Shown in pieces: positions 26,230 to 33,797 of a DNA stretch of 64,000 bases (position 1 is its first letter; each line of letters begins with the position of its first letter). Below the pieces are notes generated by a model. It had not been told where the DNA came from, did no database searches, and saw nothing but the letters and a program-made list of their open reading frames with translations. A program made the translations under genes and the position numbers. The DNA is taken from positions 124,001 through 188,000 of the forward strand of contig QFQS01000003.1 of NCBI GenBank assembly GCA_003243455.1, given 5' to 3'. This DNA comes from Cereibacter sphaeroides. GTDB taxonomy: Bacteria; Pseudomonadota; Alphaproteobacteria; Rhodobacterales; Rhodobacteraceae.

Positions 26230-26771
26230 GCGAGCCCCTCCTTCTTGGCGGTTTCGCGCAGGCGGCGCTTCACTTCGGACATACGCCAGGCGACGGTGCC
26301 TTCGGACAGGCCCAGAACGGATGCAGCCTCGGCCTGGGTCAGTTCCTCGCCGCAGACCAGCGCGACTGTATCGCGCAGATCGGGCGACAGGCGCGACATG
26401 GCCTGCGCCAGCCACTCCTGAGTTTCGGCTTCTTCGCTGATCTGGTCTTGTCGGGCCAATTCCCAATCACCCCAGCCGCTGGCCGCCCGGGAATGGGTGG
26501 CGGCCCGGCGGCGGCGGTCATGGGCGGCGTTCACCGTCACGCGGTAAAGCCAGGTCGTGAACCGCGCCTCGCCGCGAAAGGCGCGCAATTTGGCGGGCAG
26601 GGCGGCGCAGATGTCCTGCGTCAGGTCTTCCGCCTCGGCCTTGCCGCCGGTCAGCCGAAAAGCGGTGCGGAGAACCCGGTCGTAGTGGCGCAACAGCAGT
26701 GCCGAAAACGCCGCGCGGTCGCCCGCAGCGGCGTCAAGGGCAAGGGTCTCATCCGGCGTTTCCATGCGCAT
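26226..26771 (-). CDS. ECF RNA polymerase sigma factor
   Basis: 181-residue sigma-70-family ECF factor. Region 2 contains YDRVLRTAFRLTGGKAEAEDLTQDI and the ARFTTWLYRVTVNAAHDRRRR helix. Region 4 has LSPDLRDTVALVCGEELTQAEAASVLGLSEGTVAWRMSEVKRRL with its helix-turn-helix. The start may be 26771 or 26765. It is followed with a 4-nt overlap by the membrane vWA protein, which suggests a sigma/anti-sigma or sensor pair. The target promoters are not visible. Confidence 0.92.
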   Translation of the reverse strand: MRMETPDETLALDAAAGDRAAFSALLLRHYDRVLRTAFRLTGGKAEAEDLTQDICAALPAKLRAFRGEARFTTWLYRVTVNAAHDRRRRAATHSRAASGWGDWELARQDQISEEAETQEWLAQAMSRLSPDLRDTVALVCGEELTQAEAASVLGLSEGTVAWRMSEVKRRLRETAKKEGLA

Positions 26772-26809
26772 ACCTCGCGTGGGACGCGCGCCGGCGTCAG
26801 TTCCTTGGA

Positions 26810-27163
26810 TCAGTCGAGACGAAAATCGAAATGCTTGCGCACTTTTTCCACGATCTTCCAGGTTCCCTTGAAGTCCTTTTCGACGACAAAGGCGTCACCG
26901 GCAACCACCGTCACGGGCTGGCCACCATCGGGGGTGATGATGATCTTGCCCTCGATCAGGTGGACGAACTCATAGGCCGTATAGGTCGCGTGATAGCTGC
27001 CGGGCGTCGCTTCCCAATACCCGGCCATCATCGTGCCATCCGTCGAGGTATGCAGGGGCCAGGTTTTCATCGTGGGGCTGCCCTCGGTGACGACCCAGCC
27101 ATCGAGCGTCGCATCGGAAGGGGTCACGGAAGACAGGGGCGGCAGTTTGACGATGCTGGGCAT
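26810..27163 (-). CDS. Cupin-domain protein (EutQ/DUF861-like)
   Basis: 116-residue single-domain cupin. The core runs from MMAGYWEATPGSYHATYTAYEFVHLIEGKIIITPDGG to AGDAFVVEKDFKGTWKIVE, the pattern of the small cupin_3 family, ending in a VRKHFDF strand. Start at 27163 from the AGGAG site 7 nt upstream; the frame is open further upstream but without a site. Such proteins bind small ligands or metals; the function is unknown. Same strand as the sigma gene downstream (39 nt) and the transporter upstream (77 nt). Confidence 0.85.
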   Translation of the reverse strand: MPSIVKLPPLSSVTPSDATLDGWVVTEGSPTMKTWPLHTSTDGTMMAGYWEATPGSYHATYTAYEFVHLIEGKIIITPDGGQPVTVVAGDAFVVEKDFKGTWKIVEKVRKHFDFRLD

Positions 27164-27239
27164 GGCATTCTCCTGATTGTGCGAAAGCGACGGTAAAGGA
27201 TCACCCCTTGTCGTGCGGTCTGTCCCCGACCAAGACGGT

Positions 27240-28529
27240 TCAGGAAACGGCGCGCGACACCAGCAGCTTGTCGATGCGGCGATCGTCCAGATCCAGGATC
27301 TCGAACCGCCAGCCATGCAGCGTAAAGCAATCGCCAAGCGCGGGCAGGCGGCGCAGGTGGTTGATCACCAGACCGGCCACGGTCGCATAATCGCCATCGC
27401 TGTCCTGCGGAAAGCTCAGGCGATCACGGAATTCATCCACCGGCATCCAGCCCGAAACCAGATAACTGCCATCCTCTCGTTGCAGGATGGCAGGCTCTTC
27501 CGAGACCTCTTCCATGAAGGTGCCGGTGATGGCCTCCAGGATATCCCCAGTCGTCAGCACACCCTCGAAGCCGCCGTATTCGTCATAGACCAGCGCCATG
27601 TGGTTGGGAGAGGCGCGCAGAATCTCGATCACATCCAGCGCGTCGGCGCGGTCCGAGACCACGGGGACCTCGCGCATCAACTCGGTCAGGTTCAGCGTCT
27701 CGCCCTTGGTCATCGCGGCAAACGCGTCTGTCAGGTACAGCACACCCAGCACCTCGTCGGTTTCGCGGCGGCGCACGGGAATGCGCGGGCGCGCGATGCG
27801 GCGTATCTCGGCCAAAGTCTCTTCCGGTGACGCCTCGAGGTCCAGCACGTCCACCTCGCGCCTCGGTGTCATCAATGCGCGGGCAGAACGATCGGCAAGG
27901 CGCATGACGCCCGATAGCATTTCCTGTTCTTCGGTCTCGATCACGCCATCGACATGGGCTTCGGCGAGAATGGTCCGAACCTCTTCTTCGGTCACCCGGC
28001 TACGCCCCTCGGCCTTTTGCCCCAGCAGGGCCAGGACAAGCCGTCCCGATATGTCAAGGAACCACACCACCGGCGCACCGATACGGGCCAGAAGCGTCAT
28101 CGCAGGCGCAACCCTGCTGGCGATAGCCTCGGGGTTTCGCAGCGCGATCTGCTTTGGCACCAGTTCGCCTATGATCAGCGAGATATAGGTGATGACCACG
28201 ACAACGCCGCCAACGCCAAGATTGTCGGCCCATTGGGTGGCAACGCCCTGACCCTCAAGCCAGTTGGCAAGCCGGCCGCCCAGGGTGGCACCTGAATAGG
28301 CACCCGACAACACGCCTACCAGGGTGATACCGATCTGCACAGAGGACAGGAAACGCCCGGGATCCTCGGACAGTTTCACCGCGGCCGCTGCCCCGCTGCT
28401 GCCACCTTCCGCCAGGCCGCGCAGACGCGCAGGGCGAGATGACACGACGGCCAGTTCGGACATCGCCAGCCCCCCATTCAACAGGATCAGGGCCAGAACG
28501 ATGATGATTTCGGCGAGCACGGGGTTCAC
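27240..28529 (-). CDS. CNNM/CorC-type membrane protein (hemolysin family)
   Basis: 429-residue protein with an N-terminal DUF21/CNNM membrane domain (about 1-180; helices in IIIVLALILLNGGLAMSELAVVS, SSVQIGITLVGVLSG and VVVITYISLIIGELVPKQIALR), a CBS pair (about 200-325, starting LMTPRREVDVLDL), and a C-terminal CorC_HlyC domain. The family acts in Mg2+ or Co2+ homeostasis; older names call it hemolysin. No haemolytic function is implied. It has its own upstream region of 68 nt after the Crp-type regulator gene. Confidence 0.92.
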   Translation of the reverse strand: MNPVLAEIIIVLALILLNGGLAMSELAVVSSRPARLRGLAEGGSSGAAAAVKLSEDPGRFLSSVQIGITLVGVLSGAYSGATLGGRLANWLEGQGVATQWADNLGVGGVVVVITYISLIIGELVPKQIALRNPEAIASRVAPAMTLLARIGAPVVWFLDISGRLVLALLGQKAEGRSRVTEEEVRTILAEAHVDGVIETEEQEMLSGVMRLADRSARALMTPRREVDVLDLEASPEETLAEIRRIARPRIPVRRRETDEVLGVLYLTDAFAAMTKGETLNLTELMREVPVVSDRADALDVIEILRASPNHMALVYDEYGGFEGVLTTGDILEAITGTFMEEVSEEPAILQREDGSYLVSGWMPVDEFRDRLSFPQDSDGDYATVAGLVINHLRRLPALGDCFTLHGWRFEILDLDDRRIDKLLVSRAVS

Positions 28530-28597
28530 TTTTGTTGCGATGCAGCGCTCAACCTAAAGAAATATGCCGCCGCTGCAACCAACTATGACTCCACCGC

Positions 28598-29311
28598 TCA
28601 GGCTTCGTTCGCCAGATCACGGAGTTTTCGGGCGTCAAGGACTGCTATTTCGCCGTACTGCTGGCTAACGGCGCCGATTTCTTCAAGGCTCGCTATGGCC
28701 CGGCGAAGGGATGAGCGGTTCATGCCGATCAGCCGGGCAAGATCGGTTTGGCTGGCATCCACCCGGTCATTATCTCCCGCCAACCGAAGCAACATGCGCG
28801 CCAGTCTTGCCCGCGGCGTCAGCGAAAGCGCCTCGGCCAGCGCAAGAACCGCGGTCGAGGCGTTCTGCAAGCTCAGGGCGCAAAAACCCGGCCAGTATTC
28901 GGGCTGGCGGTCCAGAAGACCGCGCAGCGCCGCCGCCGGAATGCGGAACAGGCGGCTGCGCGTCGCGGCCTCGATCGAGATGACACGGGGCGCCCGCGCC
29001 AGCACCGCCGCCTCGCCGATCCAGAATCCAAGCTCGGCCCGGTGGATCGTCACGGGCTCCTCTCCAACCATGGGCAGCGTGACTTCCACCGCTCCCTCGC
29101 CTAGGCCATAGACCGCATCCGCAATATCGCCGTGAGAATAGACGACCTGCCCCCGCTCGTAGGTTTTCCAGCGTCCGTTCCGCGCAACCCAGTCACGCAA
29201 GGGCTCTGGTTGGCTCGTCAGCCAGCCCCTCTCGGCAAGAATCCCAAGCACGGCGTTCGAATAGGGCGCGAATTGGTTCAAATCTGGCAGTCTCCGGCAA
29301 CGATCCCTCAT
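28598..29311 (-). CDS. Crp/Fnr-family transcriptional regulator
   Basis: 237-residue regulator. The cyclic-nucleotide-binding-type beta barrel (about 48-150) has YERGQVVYSHGDIADAVYGLGEG and IGEAAVLARAPR. A long dimer helix and a winged helix-turn-helix follow (VDASQTDLARLIGMNRSSLRRAIASLEEIGAV). There are no Fnr-type N-terminal cysteines, so it is not an iron-sulfur oxygen sensor of the FnrL kind. It is divergent from the arylsulfatase gene (102 nt between them) and could regulate it; the ligand is unknown. Confidence 0.88.
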   Translation of the reverse strand: MRDRCRRLPDLNQFAPYSNAVLGILAERGWLTSQPEPLRDWVARNGRWKTYERGQVVYSHGDIADAVYGLGEGAVEVTLPMVGEEPVTIHRAELGFWIGEAAVLARAPRVISIEAATRSRLFRIPAAALRGLLDRQPEYWPGFCALSLQNASTAVLALAEALSLTPRARLARMLLRLAGDNDRVDASQTDLARLIGMNRSSLRRAIASLEEIGAVSQQYGEIAVLDARKLRDLANEA

Positions 29312-29413
29312 AACAATCCGCGCATCAGTCAGGCAATTGCAGAATTCCCAGGCAGCGTTGGGGATGGGGGAGGTCTGTCTGTCTGAAAGTCATTCAATTT
29401 TGGAGAAGCCGAC

Positions 29414-31006
29414 ATGAGATCATGTCTTTCGGCGACACGCACTTTTGCGCTGATCGCCGCTGCGGCCTTTGGGGCACCTGCCATGGCGCAGGACCAAAGC
29501 CAGCCCAACATCATCGTTATCTGGGGCGATGATATCGGCCAGTTCAACATCAGCGCCTACAACAACGGCATGATGGGCTACCGCACGCCCAACATCGACA
29601 GCATCGCAAAGGATGGCGCGCTGTTCACCGACTGGTACGGCCAGCAAAGCTGCACCGCCGGCCGCGCCGCCTTCATCACCGGGCAGTCGCCGATCCGCAC
29701 CGGCATGACCAAGGTTGGCCTGCCCGGCGCGCCGGAGGGTATGCCGGCCGAAGACGCCACCATCGCCACGCTGCTGAAAGAACAGGGTTATGTGACTGGC
29801 CAGTTCGGCAAGAACCACCTCGGCGACCGCAACGAGCATCTGCCCACTGTCCATGGCTTTGATACCTTCTTCGGAAACCTTTACCACCTGAACGCCGAGG
29901 AAGAGCCGGAGAACCCGGATTATCCTGCCGACCCCGCCTTCAAGGCCAAGTTCGGCCCGCGCGGTGTGCTGGACTGCGTGGCGACCGAAGCCGACACCGA
30001 GTCGCCCGATCCGCGCTTTGGCGCCTGGGGCAAGCAGAAATGCGTCGATACCGGGCCTTTGACCCGCAAACGCATGGAGACGATCGACGAGGAAGTCACG
30101 GCCAAGACGCTCGACTTCATGGACAAGGCCAAGGCTTCGGGCAAGCCGATGTTCGTCTGGTACAATACCACCCGGATGCATGTTTTCACTCACCTGAAGC
30201 CGGAGTCTAAAGGCAAGACCGGCCTTGGTGTCTATGCCGACGGCATGGTCGAGCATGACGGCATGGTCGGCGAAATCCTGGCCAAGATCAAAGAGCTGGG
30301 CATCGAGGACAACACAATCGTGATGTATTCGACCGACAACGGAGCCGAGACCTTCACCTGGCCAGATGGCGGCACCACGATGTTCCGTGGCGAAAAGAAC
30401 ACCAACTGGGAAGGCGGCTACCGCGTGCCCGCGATGATACGCTGGCCGGGCGTCATCAAGCCGGACACGGTCATCAACGACATCGGTACGCATGAGGATA
30501 TGCTGCCGACGCTGGTTGCGGCCGCAGGCGATCCGAACGTGAAGGCCGAGCTTCTGGCAGGCAAGACCATCGGCGACCGCACCTACAAGTCGCATATCGA
30601 CGGTAACGATCTTGGACCTGCCTTGCGTGGTGAGGGCGAATGGCCCACCAAGTCCTTCATCTACTGGACCGACGACGGCAGCGTGGCCGCGCTTCGCTAT
30701 GGGCCGTGGAAGATCACTTTCCTCGAACAGCCAGGCGAGGGGCTACGTGTCTGGCAAATGCCTTTCACCGTGCTGCGTGCGCCTTTGCTGACCAATCTGC
30801 TGATGGACCCGTTTGAACGCGCCGAACAGGAAAACGCCATGGGTTATCAGCAGTGGTATATGGAGCGCATGTTCGCCTTTGCTCCCGCCGGTGCCTACGT
30901 CGCCCAATGGCTTCAAAGCTTCAAGGAGTTCCCGCCTCGCCAGAAGCCGGGCAGCTTTAATCTGGAAAACGTGATGACCTCGGTGATGAGCACGAGCGGC
31001 CAGTGA
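29414..31006 (+). CDS. Periplasmic arylsulfatase
   Basis: 530-residue sulfatase with a signal peptide (FALIAAAAFGAPAMA, cleaved near residue 25). The active-site motif is C-T-A-G-R (Cys80-Arg84), where Cys80 must be converted to formylglycine; metal ligands appear in IWGDDIGQ and STDNGAE. It would release sulfate from sulfate esters. No formylglycine-generating enzyme gene is present in the window. A good GGAG site lies 8 nt before the ATG, and a strong terminator follows. It is divergent from a Crp-type regulator. Confidence 0.9.
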   Translation: MRSCLSATRTFALIAAAAFGAPAMAQDQSQPNIIVIWGDDIGQFNISAYNNGMMGYRTPNIDSIAKDGALFTDWYGQQSCTAGRAAFITGQSPIRTGMTKVGLPGAPEGMPAEDATIATLLKEQGYVTGQFGKNHLGDRNEHLPTVHGFDTFFGNLYHLNAEEEPENPDYPADPAFKAKFGPRGVLDCVATEADTESPDPRFGAWGKQKCVDTGPLTRKRMETIDEEVTAKTLDFMDKAKASGKPMFVWYNTTRMHVFTHLKPESKGKTGLGVYADGMVEHDGMVGEILAKIKELGIEDNTIVMYSTDNGAETFTWPDGGTTMFRGEKNTNWEGGYRVPAMIRWPGVIKPDTVINDIGTHEDMLPTLVAAAGDPNVKAELLAGKTIGDRTYKSHIDGNDLGPALRGEGEWPTKSFIYWTDDGSVAALRYGPWKITFLEQPGEGLRVWQMPFTVLRAPLLTNLLMDPFERAEQENAMGYQQWYMERMFAFAPAGAYVAQWLQSFKEFPPRQKPGSFNLENVMTSVMSTSGQ

Positions 31007-31027
31007 ACCGTTGCGAAGTGCAAATGC

Positions 31028-31052
31028 AAAGGGCGGCCTTTGGCCGCCCTTT
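31028..31052. terminator. Bidirectional terminator between sulfatase and gabD
   Basis: AAAGGGCGGCC / GGCCGCCCTTT perfect 11-bp stem with a TTT loop. The A-run and T-run make it a terminator on both strands, serving the convergent sulfatase and succinate-semialdehyde dehydrogenase genes. Confidence 0.9.
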
Positions 31053-31070
31053 GAAATTTGTCCCGTCCGT

Positions 31071-32549
31071 TCACACTGACAGGCAGATGTATTTCATCTC
31101 CATGTAGTCATCCATTCCGTGGCGCGAACCCTCGCGGCCCAGACCGGATTGCTTGATGCCGCCGAAGGGGGCGACCTCGGTCGAGATGATGCCGGTGTTC
31201 ACGCCGACCATGCCGTATTCCAGCGCCTCTTGCACACGGGTGATCCGCCCGATGTCCTTGGCGTAGAAGTAGGAGGCAAGGCCAAAGATCGTGTCATTGG
31301 CATAGGCGATTGCCTCTTCCTCGGTTTCGAACCGGAACAGCGGCGCCACTGGGCCAAAGGTCTCTTCCTGGCTCACCTTCATGGCTTGCGTGACGCCGGT
31401 GACGATGGTCGGCTGGAAGAAGGTGCCGCCCAATTCATGGCGATGGCCGCCCGCCACCACCTTGCCGCCCTTGGCGATGACATCGGCGATGTGCTCTTCC
31501 ACCTTCTCGACCGCATCCTCGTTGATCAGGGGCCCGAAATCGACCGCCTCGGTCAGCCCGTCGCCGACCTTGGTTTTTGCCAGCGCCTCGGACAGCTTCT
31601 TGGCGAAGACGTCATAGACCCCGGCCTGCACATAGATCCGGTTGGCGCAGACGCAGGTCTGGCCGTTGTTGCGGAACTTGGACGCCATCGCGCCCACCAC
31701 CGCCTGGTCCAGGTCGGCATCGTCGAACACGATGAAGGGCGCATTGCCACCCAGTTCCATCGAGCATTTCATCACCTGATCGGCCGCCTGCTTCAGCAGG
31801 ATGCGCCCCACCTCGGTCGACCCCGTGAAGGTCAGTTTGCGCACCGCCGGGTTCTCGCAGAACTCGCGCCCGATGTCCGAGGCTCGCTGCGAGGTGACGA
31901 CCGAGAGCACGCCCTTCGGCACCCCGGCACGTTCCGCCAGCAGCGCCATGGCCAGTGCCGACAGCGGAGTTTCCGACGCAGGCCGCGAGATAAAGGCACA
32001 GCCGGCGGCCAGCGCCGGGGCCACCTTGCGTGCGATCATCGCGTTCGGGAAATTCCACGGCGTGATCGAGGCGACGACGCCGACCGGCTGTTTGATGACC
32101 GTGATGCGTTTGTCGCGCATGTGGCCGGGAATGGTCTCGCCATAGACGCGCTTTGCCTCTTCGCCGAACCATTCGATATAGGACGCGCCATAGGCTACCT
32201 CGCCCTTGGCCTCGGCAAAGGGCTTGCCCATCTCGGCGGTCAGGATGCGGGCCAGGTCGTCCTGGTTCGCCATCATCAGGTCAAACCACTTGCGCAACAC
32301 CTGCGCCCGTTCCTTCCCGGTGCGCGCCGCCCATTCCTTTTGTGCGACTTTCGCGGCGGCAATCGCCCTGCCCGTCTCGGCGCGGGTCATGTTTGGAACG
32401 GTGCAGATGACATCGCCCCGCGCAGGGTTCGTCACATTGAAGGTCGCGCGATCATCGGCATCGACCCATTCGCCTGCGACGAAGGCCTGCGTCAGCAAGA
32501 GCGAGGGGTCTTTCAGCAGCGACCGCAGATCGGTGACGGTATCAAGCAT
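31071..32549 (-). CDS. gabD: Succinate-semialdehyde dehydrogenase
   Basis: 492-residue aldehyde dehydrogenase of the GabD type that oxidises succinate semialdehyde to succinate, the last step of 4-aminobutyrate breakdown. ITPWNFPNAMIARKVAPALAAGC forms the cofactor-binding region; MELGGNAPFIVFDDAD holds the catalytic Glu and NGQTCVCANRIYVQ the catalytic Cys. The C-terminus has FGGIKQSGLGREGSRHGMDDYMEMKY. The ATG at 32549 follows GGGAGG. No GABA aminotransferase gene is adjacent, so related aldehydes (for example glutarate semialdehyde) cannot be excluded. Confidence 0.9.
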   Translation of the reverse strand: MLDTVTDLRSLLKDPSLLLTQAFVAGEWVDADDRATFNVTNPARGDVICTVPNMTRAETGRAIAAAKVAQKEWAARTGKERAQVLRKWFDLMMANQDDLARILTAEMGKPFAEAKGEVAYGASYIEWFGEEAKRVYGETIPGHMRDKRITVIKQPVGVVASITPWNFPNAMIARKVAPALAAGCAFISRPASETPLSALAMALLAERAGVPKGVLSVVTSQRASDIGREFCENPAVRKLTFTGSTEVGRILLKQAADQVMKCSMELGGNAPFIVFDDADLDQAVVGAMASKFRNNGQTCVCANRIYVQAGVYDVFAKKLSEALAKTKVGDGLTEAVDFGPLINEDAVEKVEEHIADVIAKGGKVVAGGHRHELGGTFFQPTIVTGVTQAMKVSQEETFGPVAPLFRFETEEEAIAYANDTIFGLASYFYAKDIGRITRVQEALEYGMVGVNTGIISTEVAPFGGIKQSGLGREGSRHGMDDYMEMKYICLSV

Positions 32550-32658
32550 TTTGGGCCTCCCATAGCTTTGCCACACATGCAAAACATGGCCGCCCGAGAA
32601 ATGTCCAGTTCCCATGACAGGATCGGGCAAGTTTTGATCAAATCGGTGAGGTTAAACG

Positions 32659-33447
32659 GTGGACATGGATCTGGCCTACGCGAACGGCGCCTTCATACCC
32701 GGTGCCGACTCGTTTGCCCCGCGTTGGGCGGGCAGGGCCGCTGTGTTTCGCGGGCTTCTAGGCTATCGCGCGCAGGTGGGAATGAGTTATGGCCCGGGGG
32801 ACCGGCACAAGTTTGATCTGTTCCTGCCAGAGGGCGATGCCAAGGGCGTGGTGATCTTTGTGCATGGCGGCTACTGGATGGCCTTTGGTCGTGAGACATG
32901 GTCGCATCTGGCCGAGGGCGTTCTGGCGCGCGGCTGGGCCATGGCGATACCGTCCTACACCTTGGCGCCTACCGCGCGAATCAGCTCGATGACCAAAGAG
33001 ATCGCTTTGGCCATAAGCGTGATCGCGCGGCAGGTGGATGGCCCCGTCGTTATCACCGGCCATTCCGCAGGCGGGCACCTCAGCGCGCGCATGGCCTGCG
33101 AAGGCGTTTTGAAACCCGAGGTCGCCTCGCGCGTCACCCGTGCAGTGCCGATTTCGCCGCTGGCAGAGCTTGCGCCGCTTATGCAGACCAAGATGAATGA
33201 AAAACTGCGTCTGACGACGGCGGAATGCGCCACTGAAAGCCCTGCGCGGCTGACACGGCGCGCCGACTGCGACGTGACGGTCTGGGTCGGCGGGCAGGAA
33301 CGTCCGGCATTCCTGTGGCAGGCAAGGCTTCTATCAGAGGCATGGGATTGCCGCTGGCACGTCGCCCCCAGCCGACACCATTTCGACGTGATCGACGACC
33401 TGACCAACCCGCGCAGCCTGTTGGTGGGAGAGTTGGTGACGCCCTAG
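32659..33447 (+). CDS. Alpha/beta hydrolase (kynurenine formamidase-like)
   Basis: 262-residue alpha/beta hydrolase with the oxyanion motif HGGYW and nucleophile elbow GHSAGGH, as in arylformamidases and related carboxylesterases. A C-terminal His in SRHHFDVID completes the likely triad. It could hydrolyse N-formylkynurenine, but no kynurenine pathway gene is nearby, so the substrate is open. Start GTG at 32659 or ATG at 32665. Convergent with the next gene, overlapping by 4 nt. Confidence 0.82.
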   Translation: MDMDLAYANGAFIPGADSFAPRWAGRAAVFRGLLGYRAQVGMSYGPGDRHKFDLFLPEGDAKGVVIFVHGGYWMAFGRETWSHLAEGVLARGWAMAIPSYTLAPTARISSMTKEIALAISVIARQVDGPVVITGHSAGGHLSARMACEGVLKPEVASRVTRAVPISPLAELAPLMQTKMNEKLRLTTAECATESPARLTRRADCDVTVWVGGQERPAFLWQARLLSEAWDCRWHVAPSRHHFDVIDDLTNPRSLLVGELVTP

Positions 33448-33773
33448 CGGGCAGCGTTCATCCGCTCGATATAGGCGCGCATTTCCTCGGCTTCGTGCCG
33501 GGCATCGCGCAGGCCTTCCATCGCGGCGCGCAGTTCTGCCTCGGTCTGCGAAATCTGGTTCGAAAGCTCGGCCTCGCGCTGCTCCAGATACAGGATCGCC
33601 TGATCGCGCATCTCTTCCGCCTCGTGCAGCGATTGCGCCAGCCGGTCCACCTCACCCATCTCGGACCCTCCGATGCGGCGGAACCGGTGCAATAGCCAAT
33701 AGGCGAACCAGCCAAGGCCAAAGGCCACGAACAGGATGATCGAGGTGGCGACGATGAATTCGAGCCGGTTCAT
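33444..33773 (-). CDS. Membrane-anchored coiled-coil protein, unknown
   Basis: 109-residue protein with one N-terminal membrane helix (about 7-28, VATSIILFVAFGLGWFAYWLL), a basic RFRR stop-transfer, and a long predicted coiled coil (about 38-106) rich in Glu, Ala and Leu (HEAEEMRDQAILYLEQREAEL). No family recognised. It follows the OmpA-domain gene by 24 nt on the same strand, and may act with it at the cell envelope. Confidence 0.7.
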   Translation of the reverse strand: MNRLEFIVATSIILFVAFGLGWFAYWLLHRFRRIGGSEMGEVDRLAQSLHEAEEMRDQAILYLEQREAELSNQISQTEAELRAAMEGLRDARHEAEEMRAYIERMNAAR

Positions 33774-33797
33774 GTGTGCGATACGTCCTTTTGCCGA

